This document shows, piece by piece, positions 42,001-55,792 of a DNA stretch of 64,000 bases. The stretch spans positions 557,501 through 621,500 of the forward strand of contig JAWNZC010000178.1 of NCBI GenBank assembly GCA_035771165.1. Direction: 5' to 3'. The translations under genes and the position numbers were made by a program. Positions within the stretch are counted from its first letter, which is position 1; each line of letters begins with the position of its first letter. A model generated the notes under the pieces. It saw only the letters and a program-made list of their open reading frames with translations. It searched no databases and was not told where the DNA came from. Source of the stretch: Paragorgia papillata (lineage: Eukaryota; Cnidaria; Anthozoa; Scleralcyonacea; Coralliidae).

Positions 42001-45000
42001 TGATGATAGTCAGATGTGATATGATGGTGATGATAACATGTTTATGTAATATATTTATGTAGAACCATTATCACGAAGGTGTGCGAGTCTTGGCAATTTA
42101 TGCTCCAGTGAAGTTTCTCCTTCACAAGTGAACGTAAGTTGGTTAATTTAAAGTAGGGTTCCCATGGTCCTAGTCTCATTCACAGCCATTGCACATTGGC
42201 ATGCATTCTCAACATAAATGGTGGGAGCCCACTGAAGTCTGCATTAGCCTGGAGACAGCATAGCATTTTAACACTAAAGTCTATTTATTCATTTCAGATA
42301 TTTCGAAGAAGATTATCATCTGGTCTAGGTAGCCTTCTTGCATTTACAGGCCTCGATAAAGTTAGAGAGGAAAAAAGTTCAAAAACCGAAAGAAAGGGTG
42401 TAAAAAACCACAGGTGGGTGAAATACTGTTCTCTTTTCTCATTATTGTGGCTTTCTGTGGACAGATGCTCGGCTGCAGCACAAGTGGTGAAAAAGAGATA
42501 AAACCAAGCATGTTTATTTATTAGAAAAATTATTGTGGTTTTGTGTGGGTGTGTGAAATGTTCAGTAGGCCTTGTAATGGTGTGTGGGTCCAAAAATATT
42601 GGGAACTGCTATGTTACACAGTGGGAGCACGGGTGGTGAGTGCTGTTAAGGCGCTGCCTCTCACCAATAGTTAAGCCCGGTTACACGGGGTTAGTACTTG
42701 GATGAGTGACCGTCTGGGAATAGCCCCATTCCCGAGCTTCGTGACTCATGTCAGTAGAGTTAGTTGGTCTCTCCTGTGCTCCGAGGGTTTTTCGTTGGGT
42801 TCTCCGGTTTTCCTCCCTCCATAAAATCAACACCTAACATCTTAGCTGTGATCCATGGTCTGAACTGTGTCATATGGTGGCAGCCTGGAGCGCCATTAGC
42901 CCCTCAGTCCTTTATCCTTTATATGGGGAATGAAATTACCATCTATTAAAAAAGAAAATTTGACATAATAATTGAAAGTTTTGCATTTCATTAAAATAAA
43001 GCTTTTGTGTTAAGGCTCTTTTCCACTCATTGCAGAAACTAGTTTGCAGCTTGCTGCAAGTACTTGTATCTCATTAAAAATAACTCACAACTAGAAAACA
43101 AGCACTGCAAGTTGTTTTTAATTAGATGTAAACACTGAAAGCGAGCTGCGACCTGGTTTTTGTGATGCCTGGAAAAGAGCATTTATTCTTTGTGATACAA
43201 TTATTTGAAAAAGAATTTCAGTTTTAAAATAGATGACCTTGCCGATGTGTCTGCTTGTTTAAAAAGTTGGGGGTTGATTTAATTATCCTTCTCCCAGGAA
43301 TAGTGGGTTGCTGTGTACATAATTACCTGCAAAACTAGAGAGATATTGCTTCAAGATCTTTTTTTAGTGTGGGTGCATAGTTAACCCTTCAACTCCCACC
43401 ATGTCAGCTGAGGTCTGCCCTTGTTGAGTAAAATCGTCTGGCGTTAGACAGAGTCAAAAATAAAAAGTGCCAAATCATTGGCACCAGTGGGAATGGAAGG
43501 GTTTAAAGAACTTAAACGTAGTTGTTATTTAAAGGCTTAAACTTCTGCTCAAATATGCTATAAATTTAACCTGCTGATGATGGAACAGCTTTCGTTCCCA
43601 TCAGTGCCATTTGACACTTATTATTTTTTACTCTGTCTATAGACTGCGTACACACGCCAAAACGCACACTCTGTGTCAGACCTGATGCAGAATGATGGCA
43701 GATCTGTTCAGAAAAATGTAGCGATCCCTGATACAGCCTGTTGCAGTATCAGCTATGATACACCTATGATGTCATATCTCTATCATACCTGCAGCTACAA
43801 CAGACTGTTGAGAACAGATTCTGTCAAATTGTATCAGCCTGACACGGTCAGTGCTGTATCAGTTTGATATAACAGACTGAACAGGTATGTTGTCTACGGA
43901 GCTGTCGCAGTCTGTTAGGAAATTCTAACTAAATGTTTATACGTCAGCGCTGGTACATTCCAGGGGCGGCGTGGCGCACCGGGACACCGGGATATTTCCC
44001 GGTGGGCCCCGATGATCTGTATACCTTGTGGGCCCCAACAATTTGTGACTGGTGGGCCCAAATATTTTGTAGATGCTTAGCTGGTTGGCCAATAATTTTT
44101 AACCACTACAGCATAAAATTTGAAGTGCAATTTAGATTATGGAATAAGGTCTTTTATGAGAGAAACGTGCAGTTCAATTTATTTCATAAAACCTTTAGTA
44201 TTTAAAAAAAAAATTCCAATTCAACGTTGCCTATGCAGCACATTTATTTTATAGTATTTTATGATATTAATCCGTGTGTTGAAAATAACAAGACTGCATG
44301 CAACTACTGTACGCGTTAGATTATAAATATTGTATCGTTTTTTTTTGTTTTCAAACTTTTAAAATTTTGCTAAAAGGTGTTGTCGGAACGCTGGAAAATT
44401 TCATTTCAGACACCGCAAATTTCAAAAATTTTCCCGGGGGAGCATGCCGGCAGTTCTAAATTCTTCCTATGATGACCCCTGAAAGTGGGCCCTAGAATGT
44501 GATTTCCCGGGCCCTTTTTCAGAGCCACGCCGCCACTGGTACATTCTGTAGCTGTCAGGCTGTATCAAAGGTCGCTACATTTCTCTGAACAGATCTGATA
44601 TCAGAGCTGATCAGACTGTACGTTTTTAGGTGTGTAGCTGGCGGTTAATTAAAGGGTTGGGGTCCTGAGCCAGTTTGGGGTCGGAAAAAGCGCTGTCTAA
44701 CGCCAGACGATTTTTCTCGTCAAGGGAAGACCTGACATCGTGGGAGTAAGGCCTGCGCTAAACGTCGCACAACAGATGAATTTAATTCAGGCGAATTTAA
44801 TTGTTTGAATTTTATTCGACGAAACTGCGACGTATAACTCGATTAAATTCGACTCACGAATTAAATTCGTCTGGGCAATTAAATTCGTCTGAGTCAGACG
44901 GATAATGCGACGATAATGCGTGTTCGAGTTACACGACGAATTATCGTCGCGTCCAATTAAATGTTTCTCTTCTATCTGTGACAATTCACCACCATGTTTT

Positions 45001-48000
45001 CAAGAAATTGTTTTCAGGCTCCACGAGTTCAAGTAAAAACAATTAAATTCGACTGAAATTCGACGTTTAACTCGACGTCGCATTTACGTCGCATTACCGA
45101 CGAAGTTAATTCGTATTAAATTCGTCTGAATTAAATTCGTCTATTGTGCGACATTTAGCGCAGGTCTTATAAAGGGTAATTATAGTTTCCACCAGCTGTT
45201 TTATTAGTAGGAGTTGTAGAACTGGGCAGATCTGTTAAAGTCATCAGCCATAGGTGATACACTGTAACTCTACTCGCGATTTCCAGGAGAGGGGCATGGA
45301 AGCTATCTTTCACTGTAAATCGTTCTGACATTTTCAATCAGTTTTAAATCCATCAACACACACTGTTATTCCCAATCCTCTGTCGTCATTTGCATAGGAA
45401 ACTTCACTTTCTAGTCGTCCGGTGGCATTTGGGTATTGTCTTTTCAATTAATCCTCATTGTTCATAGCAGTTGGGAAAGGTGTCTTGCTTTTGTCGTGAA
45501 GTTATATACAGCACTTGTGCCCCATGGATATTTTCCTCTGGAATGCATTGTGTTTCTTTGTGAGCTCGGTTTGAAGGTTTTATCAACCTTGTCAACATGT
45601 TCAGGAACCCTTGGTGAATGGTTTGAGATGAACTTGAACATAACTAGTTTGTCACGTATCTTCTAACTTTTTGTTGAGCCATCTCTTCATGTAGTATGTC
45701 TGGTTTAGCTGAAGGGTGAGTAATCATTTGGGGTACTGTCACGGAGGCAAATGTGTTGACACATGTTTCATGTTGTAACATGTAAAGTGTTCTTTGTTTG
45801 TGCATTTAACTGTCCGTATAGACGTTACAAACTATGCAGCAGTAAGCAAGAGTCTGGGCTAAAAAGTCTGACTATCTGTCACAAGTGGTGATCTGAAACA
45901 ACCAACTTATCGTATATTGGTTAACTTCGATCATCTCTTCCCTATTCTGACCAACTCTTTAAATAGGTCACTCAGAGTCGTGTACCTTCAATCATTCATA
46001 ACAGTCTTGGTCATTACCACTAAAACTTGACACACTGTATTCTTAAAAGGTCAAAACTGCCCTAGCCTTTTCAAATTGTTAACTCTATTAATCATTATTT
46101 TAAAAAAGAATACATGTACACTCAAGTTGTTTGAACATTTAGGGACGTAATATACGATATTTAGTCATGGCTACTTTGTTTTCAATGTATAATTTGTGGT
46201 TGCTATGTGTCTCTAGAGTCATGAATGTTGGCTGTCTTCTCTGTTCGAGTCATTGTGTATTTATGTATTGTATTTCTGACACATTGACTTTGGCAGGGTC
46301 GTTTTGAATTTGCATATGCATAATTTATTCAAATGAGATGGTAGTCCTTTTGTTTCTGCTCATTGGTTAATGTGATGACTCTTTATTTCCTCTTTTAATA
46401 GAATATTTAATTACTTAAATGTTGCTTCGATTTCAGGGCAGGCAGTCCAACAAGTGGTCCACTGATTTCTCAGTCTTCGCTGCTTTTTACAAGACAGCAA
46501 GACCCAGCGACAACTACCACAGTAAGTCTCTAATACCACAGTTAATAATAATCATTCAATCCTTTTCGATTCCCTGCTCTTGCTAATCCCTGCAGTGCCG
46601 TGACATCACAACACCGGTATTGCTTCACAATTGCATTTCGCTTTCTAAGCTGTCCTTTGTAAATATTGGTACACTGCAAGATTTTAATCAGCAATTCAAG
46701 GCTTTCAAAGAGTGATTGTTTTTATGAAAAGTGACTATTGGCATCCGTGGATAGCATCAATCATTAGGACTTCTGTGAGTAAGGCCAGGATGGGAGCAGT
46801 TGATTTGTCAAACAGAATACCGGGTCTCAGGTACTTAAGACAACGAGATATATGTGCTGTATTTCCAAGTGCTTGGTCACAAAGGAATGAAACTTCTGGA
46901 AAATTTAAATGATGTTTCTAAATTCCATCTTAACTGATTTTCCTATACTATATATACAGTGATGATAATTTCTTTTTTTTTAAAGTCTTGAAGCAAACAT
47001 CTAGGACTTTGTATCTTTTATGATCTCGTGTCTTTCTAAAAATGGTGTAATACTCTCGAGTATTGGGTTCACTGAATAATTGCATGCTTAACACATTTTT
47101 GACATATTTGATGGCAAATGGATTTTTTCCACGGCAATGTTTCTGTACTCTTTAGTATTAAACTTTATAGTTTAAACATATACAGTTATATATGTATACA
47201 TACCGTATTTAAGTCATATGTGTGCATTCAGTGTTAACAAAGTTAATTAATAGTATCTGTGTTACTGGCAATGGACCGAGTTACGTTTTTGGCTTGAGCC
47301 AAGTCAGAAATTGAACTTGAAACTGTCGCAAGTGCACACTCTTATAGAAGACCTACAAATAAGATCCGCTTACAAGAGATGTCTGCTTAAGAATCCCTTC
47401 GAGTCTTAACACTTTGAAGCCTGAAGACAAGTCTTTAGTATTTTATTCTGGCTAACGCCAGACGATTTTATTCAGCACAGGGAGAGGTCCAGGCCTCAAA
47501 GTGTTAAGACCTATCTCTTTAACACTTTGAAGCCTGAAGACGAGTCTTTAGTATTTTATTCTGGCTAACGCTAGACGATTTTATTCAGCACAGGGAGAGG
47601 TCCAGGCCTCAAAGTGTTAAAACCTATCTCTTTAACACTTTGAAGCCTGAAGACGAGTCTTTAGTATTTTATTCTGGGAGAGGTCCAGGCCTCAAAGTGT
47701 TAAAGACTGGAAAAACCAGTGCCTTTCTTATTTTACTTTGTTTAATATCAGACGATTTTACTAATCAACGGAGAACCTCTAGACTAGGAGCCAATGGGTT
47801 AAGAGAGGTCATAAGTATTTAGTAATGCAACACCAACCTCGTATCTTTTACCCACACTCTTACGAATTAAGACTCTTTGTGGGCAAGGTTCAAGCAACAA
47901 CACTTTGACTTGGTTTCGGTTCAAACACGGTGTACGCCCACAAGAGTAGGTTGTAGTTTTTCTAAGTGGAGGTTTGGCCGTATTGGACTTGTTGCAACAT

Positions 48001-51000
48001 CCCATAAGTGATTGAGCTATTGGAAAACTAATTTTATCAGGCAATTAACTCTAGTTTATTTTCTAGATCAGCCAAAATTGCCTTCTTTGTCCTTTTACAA
48101 TGTCTAACACCAGACGATTTTACTCTAATGCCAGACTATTTTACTCTGCCTAACGCCAGACTATTTTACTCTAACACCGGACTATTTTACTCTGCCTAAC
48201 GCCAGTCTATTTTACTCTAACACCGGACTATTTTACTCTGCCTAACGCCAGACTATTTTACTCTAACACCAGACTATTTTACTCTGCCTAACGCCAGACT
48301 ATTTTACTCTAACGCCAGACTATTTTACTCTGTCTAACGCCAGACTATTTTACTCTGCCTAACACCAGACTATTTTACTCTGTCTAACACCAGACTATTT
48401 TACTCTGTCTAACGCCAGACTATTTCACTCTATCTAACGCCAGACTATTTTACTCTGTCTAACGCCAGACTATTTTACTCTAACGCCAGACTATTTTACT
48501 CTGCCTAACACCAGACTATTTTACTCTGTCTAACACCAGACTATTTTACTCTGTCTAACACCAGTGACTATTTTACTCTGTCTAACACCAGACTATTTTA
48601 CTCTGTCTAACACCAGAATATTTTATCTGTCTAACGCCAGACTATGTCTAACACGACTACGTATCACCGTTTGTTATGGGAATATGTTCCGTTTTTTTGT
48701 AACAAACTATTTACTTTCTTTGCTCCTAATTCAATTAAATTTGCGCTTAAAATTTTGGAACATAGGTGAAAATTTTGAGCCTTGAGTAAAAGTTGTTGAT
48801 CAAAAACCAGATCAGTCTTACTTTGCGGCTATATTTCAAAATTTGACTTGTTTTTTCACTCTCCTTTTTTGCCATCGTATATATGACTACACCGGTAATT
48901 ATGTTCATAACGGTTATAAGTAATTAGGCTAGCCTTTTTAATAGAATAATCATTAATTCTTTTCTGTAATGGATACATTGGTGTTTAGGATTATTTCAAC
49001 TCGTTTTCCGTATATCTATAGGTTTTCTATAGAATTGTAACACCTATACACTGTTGGCATATTCAGTTGTTTTGTCTTTCGAACTCTTTGAAAGATATCT
49101 AAATCGTCATTCCAATTCCATTCCTAAGGATCCATTTCCTGTTTCCCACCGAGAGAACCGCTGTAATATTCATGATTCATGGGAATTTATTGTGGATAAC
49201 AGACTACAAGTCATTCATGTGTGTTATCCTATGATTACAATCAGTTGTCTGCCTGTTTTAGCGGGGCCATAAGTTTAAAGCAATTGTATAACGAGAGGGA
49301 AATATAAAGACTATATATACAGTAATAAAAGCAAAGAGTTACGAAATGATTCTGTCTTTCTTCCGTTAGGATTCAGTTGACTTGGCTGTCGATGGCAACG
49401 TTGACGTTCGTGCAATCCACCCAAGTCTAATCGGCCATCAGTATTGTTTTGTTGTTTCAAACTCTTTTGAGACCAAGTACTTCTCGTGTAGATCAGGAGA
49501 GGAGATGAGCAAATGGATTGTGAGGTTTGTGATAAGACATAGACATGCATATATATGGTAATTCTTTTACTGTTTAGTTGTAAAATGCAGCTGTGTTTGA
49601 TTAATCAATTATTACGCCTATAACACTTACAACAGTTAATTTGTGAACAACAGCGGTTAAGATACTGTATATTCATGTTATTGTTGAGTTAGTATACGAT
49701 ATAAAACACCTATTTCTCGTTAAAAAAACAACTAACAGACAACTTGCAGTTGATGTAGCGTTACTTTTAATACCGCCTTGTGTGGCCGTGTTCTTTAGTT
49801 AGGAATTTGAAACGTTTCTCCAGAAATTGGCAAGTATGTCGGTAACCATGTATAGTTGTCAGTTGTATCCAACGAAATTGTTACAAACCGCGAATCAAAG
49901 TTTTTTTCTAAGCTTCGGACGCACTATATACGCACTTTCTAACGATTTTGGCAGCACATGGTGGTAAAGTGATGTGAAATCAACTGTGAAATTAATCCTA
50001 AATTAATCCTTCACTGACCTTAAGATAAGAGATTTTAAATCTACAATCATACCTATATGTATATGATGGCAAACTCGACAACAACTTTCATTTAAACGAA
50101 GTATTCTCTTTATTCTCAGGCATTAGTATAATAATTGTTTGTCCGTTCACACGAATACAGTTGCAAACTACATGTTATACTGTTAGTCAATTGTTGAAAA
50201 TGATTAATAAAACAGTTTTGAAATACAAATAAACTAACAAAGTGCGGTTCAGTTTCATTGTGATTGATACAATGCATTGAATGCAGATGATATGTGGAAT
50301 ACACGTACCAATACTTAGTTTATCGATTCAATTTCTAGTGTGAAGAAGGCCCTTGACCCTTCCAGAGATCTTGAATGTCGAACTGATATCAGTTTGTCTC
50401 TGTGGATAGTGGAAGCGAAAGGTTTAGCCAATAAGAAGAGGTAAGGATGTAGTGGAGTGTGGTGTGGTATGGTGGATATAGTATGCTGTGGTGTGATGGA
50501 GTGTGATGTGGTATGGTGTGATGTGGTATGGTATCATGTGATGTGGTATGCTGTGCATGGTGTGATGGAGTGTGGTGTGATGTGGAGTGTGATGTGGTAT
50601 GATGTGATGTGGTATGGTGTGATGTGGTATGGTGTGATGTGGTGTGATGTGGTATGGTGTGATGTGGTAGGTGTGATGTGGTATGGTATCATGTGATGTG
50701 GTATGCTGTGCATGGTGTGATGGAGTGTGGTGTGATGTGGAGTGTGGTGTGGTGTGATGTGGTATGATGTGATGTGGTATGGTGTGATGTGGTATGGTGT
50801 GATGTGGTGTGATGTGGTATGGTGTGATGTGGTATGGTGTGATGTGATGTGATATGGTGGTGTGGTGTGATGTGGTATGGTGTGATATGGTGTGATGTGG
50901 TATGGTGTGATGTGGTATGGTGTGATGTGATGTGGTGTGATGTTGTATGGTGTGATGTGGTATGGTGTGATATGGTATGGTGTGATGTGGTATGGTATGG

Positions 51001-54000
51001 TGTAGTGAGCTGTGATGTGGTGTATGGTTTGTAGTGAGGTGTAGTGTGGTGTGGTTTGTAGTGAGGTGTGATGTGGGGTGAGGTGTAATGTGGTGCAGTG
51101 TGGTTTGTAGTGGTGTGTGTGATGTGATGTGCTTTGGTGTAATGGGTGTAGTTTGGTGGTGGAGTTGAGTACAATGCAGTGCATTTGGTCACCTTTGCGA
51201 AACTAGCTGCAAGAAACATTGTAGAAGGTAAAATACCATCTTTATGTATTATGTTTTTAGATACTTCTCTGAACTACTACTTGATAATGTTACCTATGCT
51301 AAGTCTTCAGGGAAACTACAAAAGAATGACACTCTATTTTGGGGAGAACAATTTATGTTTGAGTAAGTATTCAGTTCCTTTTCAAAGAGGCCTATGTTCT
51401 CCGTGCGTCTTTCGTTCATTTATAACGTGTTTCTTACAAACTGTTTTCATTTTTTTTTCTTGGTAAAACAGAGATCTTCCTGATCTTTCCATGGTGCAAA
51501 TCAACGTCCACAAAGATACAGACAAGAAAAAGAAAAAGGATAAAAGCACTTTGATAGGTACTGTAAATAAATTTTGTGCTATTTGTAATCTGAACGGTAG
51601 TCTTCCTTTCTTTCCTTCCTTCCTTTCTCCCTTCTTTCTTTCTTTCTTTCTTTCTTTCTTTCCTTCCTTCTTTCTTTCCTTCCTAATTCCTTCCTTCCCT
51701 CCTTCCTTCCTTCCTAATTCCTTCCTTTCTTCCTTTCTTCCTTCCTTCCTTCCTTCCTTCCTTCCTTCCTTCCTTCCTTCCTTCCTTCCTTCCTTCCTTC
51801 CTTCCTTCCTTCCTTCCTTCCTTCCTTTCTTTCCTTTCTTTCCTTCTTTCAGTCTTTTCTCTTTTTTCTCTTCCTTTCTTCCTTCCTACCTTCTTTCTTT
51901 CTTTACTTCTTTCTTTTCTTCCTTCTTTCCCCCTTCCTTCCCACCTTCCTTCCTCCCTTCATGCCCTCTTTCCTTCCTTTCTTTCTTCCTTCCTTTCTTT
52001 CCCCCCTACTAATTCCAATTACTGTCACTCAATGTCTTCAAACTTTAGGTACCATCGATATTCCAACGAATTCCCTTGCGTTAGGACAAGAAGTAGAAAC
52101 GTGGTACACTCTCTCGTTGTCACCAACGTCTCAACGACCCTACGAAGGTGCTTCGTTACGGATAAGAGCCAAGTACCAGGTTGGTGAACTCATACTCTGT
52201 TCGTTCCAATCGCTGCATCTGCAAGCTGTCGAAAGTTGTTTAAATTTTAAAGTGCCTATGTCATGGTTGGGGATTTTACATATTTAGGATATTTGGAACT
52301 TTCTGAGAAGATTTGTAATATATCTTCCTTTCTAAAATTTCATCTTCATGGACGTTTTCGCTGTTAAAGTTGACGGAATTGACGTCTACGCAGGAATTTG
52401 TCTATATAAAAACCACTTTACAGATTCCTGCGTAGAGTCACTTCCGTCAACTTTAACAGCGAAAAAAGTCCATGACGATGAAATGTTAGGAAAGAAGATA
52501 TATTACAAATCTTCTCAGACGGTTCCAAATATCCTAAATATGTAAAATCCTCCGATCATGACATGGGGTTGAACCTGCAACTTTTCAAGTGCTAGCCAGA
52601 CGCTTTAATCATTGCCATGCACAGATTAAAATTTAAAAAATCAACTTTCTTCTTTTTTCAGAGGAATTTAATTCTTCCACTTGGAATTTATAACGAACTC
52701 TTAGAGGTAAAAATATTGTTGTTTTTTCGAACTGAAACGCAAATTAAATGTGAATTTTAATAATTTTGTCATGCTATCATTTTGCTACGTTTGAAAAATA
52801 GTTGTTCTAACCATTTCGTTTGTATTTCGTTCTCTGTAGTTTCTCAAGAACAACTACAGCAGTCTTTGTTATTTCTTGGAACCGGTCTTAAGCGCGAAAG
52901 CTAAAGATGAAATTGCCAAAATCTTGGTTCGTATTTTGCAATCGTGTGGCAAAGCAAAAGAGTTCCTTATCGACATCGTCGTTACAGAAATGGATAAATC
53001 AGGTACACTATACAGATGACACCTTAAAGTTAGTGAAAGATAATAAAAAGTATGATAAATGTGTATTTTTAAGTGCCTATGAAACGAAAATTAAGTTTGT
53101 CTTATTTAAAGAACACTTAAAATGATACAGTAACATATTTTGCAGTTTTTGTTTTAATATGCAAATTAAACATTTTTGACGTCACTTGTGCATAATGATT
53201 ATCGGAGAAGGTTATACTTTTTTGCTATGGTATCAAAACTTAATTCGAAGGAAGCGTGTGCGTATGTTTCTCCCAGAACACCAAACATGTAGAATTTTAA
53301 TAGCAAAGATATATAACCTTCTCTGATAACTCATTATGCACATCTAACGTCAACTTGTTTAATTTACATATCAAACAAACTGAAATATCTCAAGAACGAA
53401 GCAAGGAAACGAAAAACTGCAAAAGATGTTACTTTATCATTTTAAGTGTTCTTTCAAATAAGACAAACTTAATTTTCGTTTCATAGGCACTTTACAATCC
53501 CATGTCCATATTGTGAAAAAAGACTCGCCATTTATTTTTCCTAATATCTTTAGGCGACGAAAATCTTCTTTTCCGTGGCAATTCATTCGCGACAAAGGCC
53601 ATGGATTATTACATGAAAATGGTTGGTGAAGAGGTATTGACAATTAAAAGAGTCTATCATTCATAAACTTTAGTATTTGTCCTAACCTTGTTATTTATAA
53701 TTCTGCTTAGTGACAACTATATTTAGCTGTAAAAACATAATTATGGTACTGGCATCTAAAAGCCAGTAATTTATTTGTTGATTCTAGTAACATGGTCAAA
53801 GGAATGTAACTTTGTAACTAGTTACAAAATATTTGGAGTTACTTTGTAACTGTAACTGTAACTAGTTACTTTCTTTTCATTGTAACTTTTATCGGTAACT
53901 AGTTACTTTTCTAACGATGTAACTGTAACTGAAACTAGTTACAACAATTATGTAACTTTTACAGCACTGTTCGTCACTCGGAGTAGCACGTAATATCTTT

Positions 54001-55748
54001 ATTTGTTAAAACCTTACTCTTTTGTCTGCTGTTTTCTGTTTTTAGTACTTGGAACAGACCTTGGGAGAGTTCGTGAAATCTGTTTACAAATTTGACGAAG
54101 ATTGCGAGGTAACTTTTTCCCGTTTATTTTCTTGGAAAAGACGGGCGAAAATAAGTTCCAAGAAGGTGTGACCAATAGCATTTAAAGTCTGTTGTTGGCA
54201 CGTGTTGTTAGCACACGTTTAGCCTGTATACAGCCTGATTATGTACAGCTTGTCACGATCGGAAATGGCAGCTGTCGAGCCTCGCGAAATACGGCCGACC
54301 CGTATTAGCTACGCGTGCGTAGAACGAATATCTTGCGTGTAAACGTCATCAATTACACGGCCGACAACTCACTTGAGCCAGCACGCACGCGGACTGTGAA
54401 CTGCCCCATGAAAGTGGCCGATTTTCTATGCGATTTCCGATCGTGAAAGAGTGTATATTCAGGCTGCACAGGCTATTGTCACAAGGATTAAGTCAAATTT
54501 CTTTTAATGTATCACAGGTTGATCCATCTCGCGTCTCGCCCTCTCAATTGGAAGCCAACCAGGAAAACATCAAAGCATTCGTACAAAAAGCCTGGAATCA
54601 TATCGTGTGCTCGGTAGACGATTTCCCAAGGTAAGCAATGAGAAATATATGTGAAGTGTATGGGAAGTGTATGTGAAATGTATGTGAAGTGTATGGGTAA
54701 TGTATGTGAAGTGTATGAGAAATGTATGTGAAGTGTATGTGTAGTGAAATCTTTGGTCGTCATTCCTTATTACTTTTTTATGTACTGCCTAACATAAATA
54801 GTAATCCAATCTGTTTTTTTCTGTTTGTTTACAGAGAATTGGTCGATATATTCAACGACGTTCGGAACGCGTTCTCATATGCCTCCAGCAAGGCATCTTG
54901 TCTAAAATTAATCTCGTAAGTTAGACAATAATGTACCGTGGTTGTTTTGAAATTCAATTGTAATTAAAATATTAAAATAAATTAAATATAATTAAAAATA
55001 ATTAAGAATTACGTTTTTAATGTCCCTGTTTGTTTTTAGTGGTACTGTGTTTCTACGGTTTCTCGTCCCTGCTATTCTTTCGCCCAGTTTATTTGGTCTA
55101 GCTCAAGGTACGTTCACGTAATTTCAAATTTCTTCCCCCTTAACACCATAAATATTAAACAAGCATAATCTACGTCGTACACAATTTTCTCCCACTGATT
55201 GGTTTGATTTGTGTTCCTACCCTGTCTGTAATTGTTTGTCCGTCCTTTATTGTTAATTTAACCTTAAAGCCTGGCCAAACGCTTTCAACATTTCATTCAA
55301 CATCGTTCAACATTGTTGAATTCAACCGTGATTCAACATGTTGAAAGCGTTTGGCCACCCTGTTGAATGATGTTGAACGTTGTTGAATGGTGTTGGATGA
55401 TGTTGAACGAAATTTGAACATGTTGAACGAGGCCTTTACATGTATTTCAAAACACTTCTTTTATAATTTCAGAGTATCCGGATGAACAAACGTCCAGGAC
55501 ACTGACCTTGATAGCCAAGGTTATTCAGAATTTGGCAAACGGTTTAAGGTAAGTACAATGATCATTATCAATGCAAATTAATCAGAGGTATTCATGTATG
55601 TTTCATTTCACTGCAGGTTTGACCAGTCGAAGGAAGGGTACTTGGAGTTTATGAATTATTTCATCGATGACGAGAAGCGAAGTATGCGAGAATTCCTGAC
55701 AAACATATCGGTACGTTTTTAGTAGTGAGTGATTGGTTGGTTGATCGA

Positions 55749-55792
<44 letters not shown>

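Noticed and set aside
41385..42010. Possible CRISPR-like array
   Set aside because: Head-to-tail minisatellite without spacers.
48095..48655. Possible CRISPR array because of regular 20-25 bp repeats
   Set aside because: The repeats are contiguous with no unique spacers, and the setting is a eukaryotic intron.
50534..51219. Minus-strand His/Thr-rich frame of about 216 codons
   Set aside because: Artefact of the TGATGTGG minisatellite in a RasGAP intron.
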